From Comamonadaceae bacterium (GTDB lineage Bacteria > Pseudomonadota > Gammaproteobacteria > Burkholderiales > Burkholderiaceae_C), in NCBI GenBank assembly GCA_021286965.1, contig JAJTBK010000348.1, positions 1 to 9,057 on the forward strand: a stretch of DNA of 9,057 nucleotides. The letters run 5' to 3'. Under the pieces are notes generated by a model that saw nothing but the letters and a program-made list of their open reading frames with translations, was not told the DNA's origin and did not search any database. Below, piece by piece: positions 6,038 to 9,057 of the stretch. The first letter of the stretch is position 1, and every line of letters starts with the position of its first letter. The position numbers were made by a program, and so were the translations under genes.

Positions 6038-7337
6038 CGGCAAATTCCGAGCCCTGGCCCACGGTGCTGGCGATCTCCAGCTGTGCGCCGTGGCGCTGCA
6101 GGGCGTGCTTGACGATGGCCAGGCCCAGGCCGGTACCGCCGGTCTCGCGCGAGCGGCTGCGATCGACACGGTAAAAACGCTCGGTCAGGCGCGGCAGGTG
6201 CTCGGGCGCAATGCCGGGGCCGCTGTCGCGCACGGCAAAGCGCGCACCGCCTTCGGGCTGCGCCTGCCACTGCACGACGATGCTGCCGCCCGGCGGGGTG
6301 TAGCGCACGGCGTTGCTGATGAGGTTGGAGAGCGCGCTGTGCAGCTCGGCAGCGTTGCCGGCGATGTCGCCCGCCGCCTGCAGCGCACTGCGCACGGGAA
6401 ACACCAGCTGCTGCGCCGGCGCGCCTTCGGGCGTGAGCAGCTGCGACAGCGCCCGGGCCTCCTCCTCGCAGCGCGCCAGCAGCGGCGCCAGCGGGTGCCA
6501 GTCCTGCATTCCGGGCAGCGGGCTGCCTTCGAGGCGCGAGAGCGTCAGCAGGTCTTGCACCACGCTGTGCATCCGCGCCGCCTGCTGCGCCATCAGGCGC
6601 AGGTAGCGCGCCCGCTCGGCCTCGGGCAGGGGCAGGGTCTGCAGGGTTTCGATGAAGCCCACCAGCACCGTCAGCGGCGTGCGGATCTCGTGCGAGACGT
6701 TGGCGACGAAGTCGCGCCGCATGGCCTCGGCCTGCTCCAGCGCCGTGACGTCGCGCGAGAGCAGCAGGCGCCGGCCGTCGCCATAGGGATGCAGGTGCAC
6801 CGACAGGCGCACCGGGTGTGTCGGGGTGCTGCCGCGCCCGGTCAGCAGCAGGTCGTGCGTGAAATCGCCACCGGCGTAATAGGCGCTGAAGGCGGGCTCG
6901 CGCAGCAAGTTGCCAATCGACTGCATCAGGTCGCGCTCGATCTCGAGGCCAAAATGCTCGGCCGCCGTCTGGTTGAACCATTCGATGTGGCCCGCGCCAT
7001 CGAGCAGCACCAGGCCGTTGGGCGAAGCCTGCAGCGCCTCCAAAAACGCCTGCAACCGTGCTGTGCTCGCGTCCACCTGTTTGTCGCGCTCGCGCAGCAG
7101 GCGGCGTAGGCGGTCGCAGGCTTCGCCCCACAGGCCCTGCAGCACCGGCGCCTGCGCCATCTCGGCGTTGGCGCGCAGCCAGGTGAGTACGCGCAGGCCG
7201 CGCCAGGTTTCGACACCAAAGGCAAACCAGGAGGCCAGCAGCACCCCCACCAACGCCCCCCATGGGCCCCAAGCCCACCAGCCCAGTACGGCAGCGAGCA
7301 GCTGCAGGGTCAGAAAAAAGAAAAAGCGCCAGGCCAT
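5976..7337 (-). CDS. phoR: Phosphate regulon sensor histidine kinase PhoR
   Basis: A 453-residue inner-membrane kinase that phosphorylates PhoB under phosphate limitation and dephosphorylates it in plenty. Order of parts: two N-terminal TM helices with a short link (about 3-40, the DUF3329-type region), a cytosolic linker, a PAS domain (about 95-200, LQASPNGLVLLDGAGHIEWF), the H-box FVANVSHEIRTPL (210-222) with phospho-accepting His216, the N-box LSNLISNAVRYT (336-347), the G1 box DSGPGIAP (371-378) and the G2 box GGTGLGLAIVK (400-410). All key residues are present. I chose the ATG at 7337, preceded by AGGA with 6-base spacing; an upstream TTG at 7361 would add eight residues encoded by repeat-like DNA. 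It follows phoB after 45 bp, last in the pst-pho row. Its 3' end overlaps the convergent MATE gene. Confidence 0.96.
   Translation of the reverse strand: MAWRFFFFLTLQLLAAVLGWWAWGPWGALVGVLLASWFAFGVETWRGLRVLTWLRANAEMAQAPVLQGLWGEACDRLRRLLRERDKQVDASTARLQAFLEALQASPNGLVLLDGAGHIEWFNQTAAEHFGLEIERDLMQSIGNLLREPAFSAYYAGGDFTHDLLLTGRGSTPTHPVRLSVHLHPYGDGRRLLLSRDVTALEQAEAMRRDFVANVSHEIRTPLTVLVGFIETLQTLPLPEAERARYLRLMAQQAARMHSVVQDLLTLSRLEGSPLPGMQDWHPLAPLLARCEEEARALSQLLTPEGAPAQQLVFPVRSALQAAGDIAGNAAELHSALSNLISNAVRYTPPGGSIVVQWQAQPEGGARFAVRDSGPGIAPEHLPRLTERFYRVDRSRSRETGGTGLGLAIVKHALQRHGAQLEIASTVGQGSEFAVTLPAQRLRAAGAVCAPARP
5999..6034. repeat. Two 14-bp direct repeats with a stem-loop at the MATE/phoR junction
   Basis: CTGCGCCGGCAGCG occurs at 5999-6012 and again at 6021-6034. 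Between and within them, GCAGCGC (6007-6013) pairs with GCGCTGC (6018-6024) around GCAG. The block is coding on both strands: the end of MATE and the end of phoR. No T-run follows on either strand, so it is not a standard terminator. Confidence 0.55.
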
Positions 7338-7350
7338 GGGGCATCCTGCT

Positions 7351-7412
7351 TTTAGAAACAAATGGGCTCTAGCCCAATACCATCAAGCGTCAGCTGCTAT
7401 CAATTTTGCTGA
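7351..7412. repeat. Repeat-like AT-richer DNA at the phoB-phoR junction
   Basis: This block is clearly AT-richer than its surroundings and encodes the last nine residues and stop of phoB with rare codons (TCA, GCA, AAA, TTG, ATA, GCA, GCT, GAC, GCT). Read on the minus strand it goes GATAGCAGCTGACGCTTGA and then a GGGCTAGAGCCCA motif with a T-rich tail, close to a dispersed repeat remembered from Comamonadaceae genomes. It contains the 6-bp inverted repeat TGGGCT-CT-AGCCCA (7363-7376). Repeat membership should be tested by search. Confidence 0.55.
7355..7376 (-). terminator. Weak terminator-like hairpin between phoB and phoR
   Basis: In the phoB-to-phoR direction, TGGGC-TAGA-GCCCA forms a 5-bp stem followed by TTTGTTT. 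The stem is short and the U-tract interrupted, so full termination is unlikely. It could attenuate phoR relative to phoB or mark the end of a processed message. Confidence 0.3.
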
Positions 7413-8102
7413 ATCGACCTGGGCCGTAAGGCGGTAGCCGGCGCCGCGCACCGTCTCCACCATGGTGCTGGCGCTGCCCAGGGCCTCGCGCAGGCGCTTG
7501 ATGTGCACGTCCACCGTGCGCTCCTCGATGTAGACATGATCGCCCCAGACCTTGTCCAGCAGCTGGGCGCGGCTGTGCACGCGCTCGGCATGCTTCATGA
7601 GGTAGTGCAGCAGCTTGAATTCGGTCGGCCCGACCTTGAGCGGCGCGCCCTGCCAGCTGACGCGGTGCGTGCCGGCGTCGAGCTGCAACGCGCCGATGCT
7701 GACGCTGTCGGCCACCTGCTCGGGCGCACGCCGGCGCAGCACGGCGCGGATGCGCGCGAGCATCTCCTGCGTGGAAAAGGGCTTGGTGATGTAGTCGTCG
7801 GCGCCTGCGTCCAGGCCCGCCACCTTGTCAGGCTCGTCGCCACGCGCGGTCAGCATGAGGATGGGCACGCTCTTGCTGCGCGGGTCGGCACGCCACTTGC
7901 GCGCCAGCTGCAGGCCACTTTGGCCCGGCAGCATCCAGTCGAGCAGGATGACGTCGGGCAGCACGGCGTTGAGCTCGCGCTGCGCGGCCTCGCCGTCTTC
8001 GGCCCAGATGGGGGTGAAGCCGTTGTGGCGCAGGTTGACGGCAATCAGTTCGGCAATGGCAGGCTCATCCTCGACGATGAGCACCAGGGGAAATTTTTTC
8101 AT
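7383..8102 (-). CDS. phoB: Phosphate regulon response regulator PhoB
   Basis: A 239-residue OmpR/PhoB-type transcription factor that, when phosphorylated by PhoR, binds Pho boxes and activates phosphate-starvation genes. The receiver domain (1-125) has the acidic pair Glu11/Asp12 (IVEDEP), phospho-acceptor Asp55 (LLDWMLPG), Thr85 (LTARGDE) and Lys107 (ITKPFS). The C-terminal winged helix (about 133-227) has LKVGPTEFKLLHYLMK (155-170), the recognition-helix pattern ERTVDVHIKRLREAL (194-208) and VRGAGYRL (218-225). It is about ten residues longer than the E. coli protein (229 residues); the extra tail comes from repeat-like DNA with rare codons. Its start overlaps the phoU stop as ATGA, and no clear Shine-Dalgarno is seen, so translation is probably coupled to phoU. 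Confidence 0.97.
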   Translation of the reverse strand: MKKFPLVLIVEDEPAIAELIAVNLRHNGFTPIWAEDGEAAQRELNAVLPDVILLDWMLPGQSGLQLARKWRADPRSKSVPILMLTARGDEPDKVAGLDAGADDYITKPFSTQEMLARIRAVLRRRAPEQVADSVSIGALQLDAGTHRVSWQGAPLKVGPTEFKLLHYLMKHAERVHSRAQLLDKVWGDHVYIEERTVDVHIKRLREALGSASTMVETVRGAGYRLTAQVDSAKLIAADA

Positions 8103-8800
8103 TGCAATACGGATTCGATCTCGTCGAGCGCCTGGTGGCGCACGTCCTTGCCCTTGACGAGGTAGATGATGAGTTCGGCCACGTTCTTCGAGTGGTCGCC
8201 GATGCGCTCGATCGCCTTGGCCAAAAACAGCAGATCCAGGCTGGCCGAGATGGTGCGTGGATCTTCCATCATGTAGGTGATGAGTTTGCGCACGAAGCCG
8301 TCGAATTCACGGTCAATCAGGTTGTCTTCCTTCAAGATGGCGACGGCAGCCCGGATATCGAGGCGCGCAAAGGCATCGAGCGCCTTGCGCAGCAGGCCCG
8401 AGGCCAAATCGGCCGCCACGCGCAAATCCGAGCTCGGCAGCGAGCGCGCGGCGCCGCTTTCGATGATGGAGCGCACCATGCGCGCCATGCGCGTGGCTTC
8501 GTCGCCCATACGTTCGAGGTTGGCCGTGGCCTTGGAGAACGCCATCAGCAGGCGCAGGTCGCGCGCCGTCGGCTGGCGCCGGGCGATGATGGTGGTCAGC
8601 TCGTGGTCGATCTCGACCTCCATCTGGTTCACGCGCTGCTCGATGGCCTCGACCTGCGCCACCGCCTCCAGGCTGAAGTGCGAGAGCGCGGCGATCGCCT
8701 GGCGGATCTGCGATTCGACATGCCCGCCCAGCTCCATGACGCGGGCCGAAACCTGGTTGAGTTCGCTGTCGAACTGGGAAGAGAGGTGTTTGTCGGTCAT
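8099..8800 (-). CDS. phoU: Phosphate signalling complex protein PhoU
   Basis: A 233-residue, wholly helical cytosolic protein that conveys the state of the PstSCAB transporter to PhoR and keeps the Pho regulon off when phosphate is plentiful. Two PhoU repeats are visible, each with the metal-binding signature: NLERMGDEATRMA (94-106) and AIERIGDHSKNVAELIIYL (196-214). The start MTDKHLSSQFDSELNQV is typical of proteobacterial PhoU, and length is normal (E. coli 241). It sits 24 bp after pstB and overlaps phoB by four bases, in the conserved pst-phoU order. The Shine-Dalgarno before the ATG at 8800 is weak. Confidence 0.97.
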   Translation of the reverse strand: MTDKHLSSQFDSELNQVSARVMELGGHVESQIRQAIAALSHFSLEAVAQVEAIEQRVNQMEVEIDHELTTIIARRQPTARDLRLLMAFSKATANLERMGDEATRMARMVRSIIESGAARSLPSSDLRVAADLASGLLRKALDAFARLDIRAAVAILKEDNLIDREFDGFVRKLITYMMEDPRTISASLDLLFLAKAIERIGDHSKNVAELIIYLVKGKDVRHQALDEIESVLQ

Positions 8801-8824
8801 GATGTCAATGCCAGAAGTGGTGAA

Positions 8825-9057
8825 TCAGCCAAATCGGCCTGTAATGTAGTCCTCGGTCTCCTTGCGCTGGGGCTTGAAGAACATGTCCTGCGTGGCGCCG
8901 AACTCCACCAGGTCGCCCAGGTACATGTAGGCCGTGTAGTCGCTGCAGCGCGCTGCCTGCTGCATGTTGTGCGTGACGATGACGACCGTGTAATCGTCCT
9001 TGAGTTCGGCGATCAGCTCCTCGATTTTGGCCGTGGAGATGGGGTCGAGCGCCGAGC
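8825..9057 (-). CDS. pstB: Phosphate ABC transporter ATP-binding protein PstB, C-terminal part (partial)
   Basis: PstB is the ATPase subunit of the high-affinity phosphate importer PstSCAB and sits on the cytosolic face of the inner membrane. Only the last 76 residues are visible; the gene continues beyond base 9057. The visible part begins in the D-loop directly after Walker B (SALDPIST), includes the H-loop histidine in [20 protein letters not shown], and ends [19 protein letters not shown], nearly the same as the E. coli PstB end. Walker A, signature and Walker B motifs lie outside the window. It is the first visible gene of the leftward pstB-phoU-phoB-phoR row; the phosphate-controlled promoter of the row should lie farther right. 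Confidence 0.97.
   Translation of the reverse strand, partial: SALDPISTAKIEELIAELKDDYTVVIVTHNMQQAARCSDYTAYMYLGDLVEFGATQDMFFKPQRKETEDYITGRFG

Noticed and set aside
4489..6174. Plus-strand open frame of 561 codons overlapping the MATE gene in another frame
   Set aside because: Ala/Arg/Gly-rich shadow with no domain; the MATE frame has clear family sequence.
5884..7344. Second long minus-strand frame over phoR, and a 339-codon plus-strand frame at 6090-7109
   Set aside because: Neither shows kinase motifs or other domains; the PhoR frame holds all H, N and G boxes.
7338..7361. TTG start for phoR eight codons upstream
   Set aside because: The ATG at 7337 has a well-placed AGGA and begins directly at the first membrane helix; the extra codons fall in repeat-like DNA.
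8801..8824. Separate promoter or Pho box for phoU in the pstB-phoU gap
   Set aside because: The gap is only 24 bp with no direct CTGTCAT-like repeats; the row is better explained by a promoter upstream of the pst genes outside the window.

Overview
The window reads as chromosomal DNA of a GC-rich betaproteobacterium, most likely a member of the Comamonadaceae (Burkholderiales, near Acidovorax, Comamonas or Alicycliphilus). This rests on codon usage dominated by G/C third positions, the pstB-phoU-phoB-phoR order, the zinc-ligand-free L31 (type B), and AT-richer segments that resemble a dispersed repeat I remember from Comamonadaceae genomes. I see no phage, plasmid, transposase, CRISPR, tRNA or rRNA signal. 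This is mostly a core-type region with a few unusual regulatory and repeat features.

Left part (1-2536). The 5' end of fadH (2,4-dienoyl-CoA reductase, beta-oxidation of unsaturated fatty acids) runs leftward out of the window. Divergent from it is a PadR/AphA-type transcriptional regulator. The 125-bp gap between them holds two near-identical 18-bp palindromes of the form TATGCA-N6-TGCATA, centred 42 bp apart, placed over plausible promoters for both genes. The simplest reading is an autoregulated PadR repressor that controls fadH. After 30 bp comes a degenerate-EAL plus HDOD signalling protein on the same strand as padR.

Middle part (2537-6037). rpmE2 (ribosomal protein L31 type B) has its own extended -10 promoter, a 5' leader with a perfect 8-bp-arm inverted repeat (TGTGCA-N6-TGCACA, same geometry as the PadR operators), and a strong intrinsic terminator. 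Immediately after the terminator a two-gene unit begins: a GT-C/ArnT-like polytopic membrane protein whose stop codon overlaps by one base the start of a MATE-family efflux transporter. The MATE gene carries a short island of rare AT-rich codons that looks repeat-derived. Its 3' end overlaps phoR tail to tail by 62 bp.

Right part (5976-9057, minus strand). This is the end of the phosphate regulon cluster, read right to left: pstB (partial, ATPase of the Pst phosphate importer), phoU (negative modulator linking transporter state to the kinase), phoB (response regulator, ATGA overlap with phoU), then phoR (sensor kinase). The phoB-phoR junction is built of AT-richer repeat-like DNA that supplies the last nine codons and the stop of phoB and forms a small hairpin before a U-rich stretch. 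Together these genes sense phosphate through the transporter and adjust transcription of the Pho regulon.
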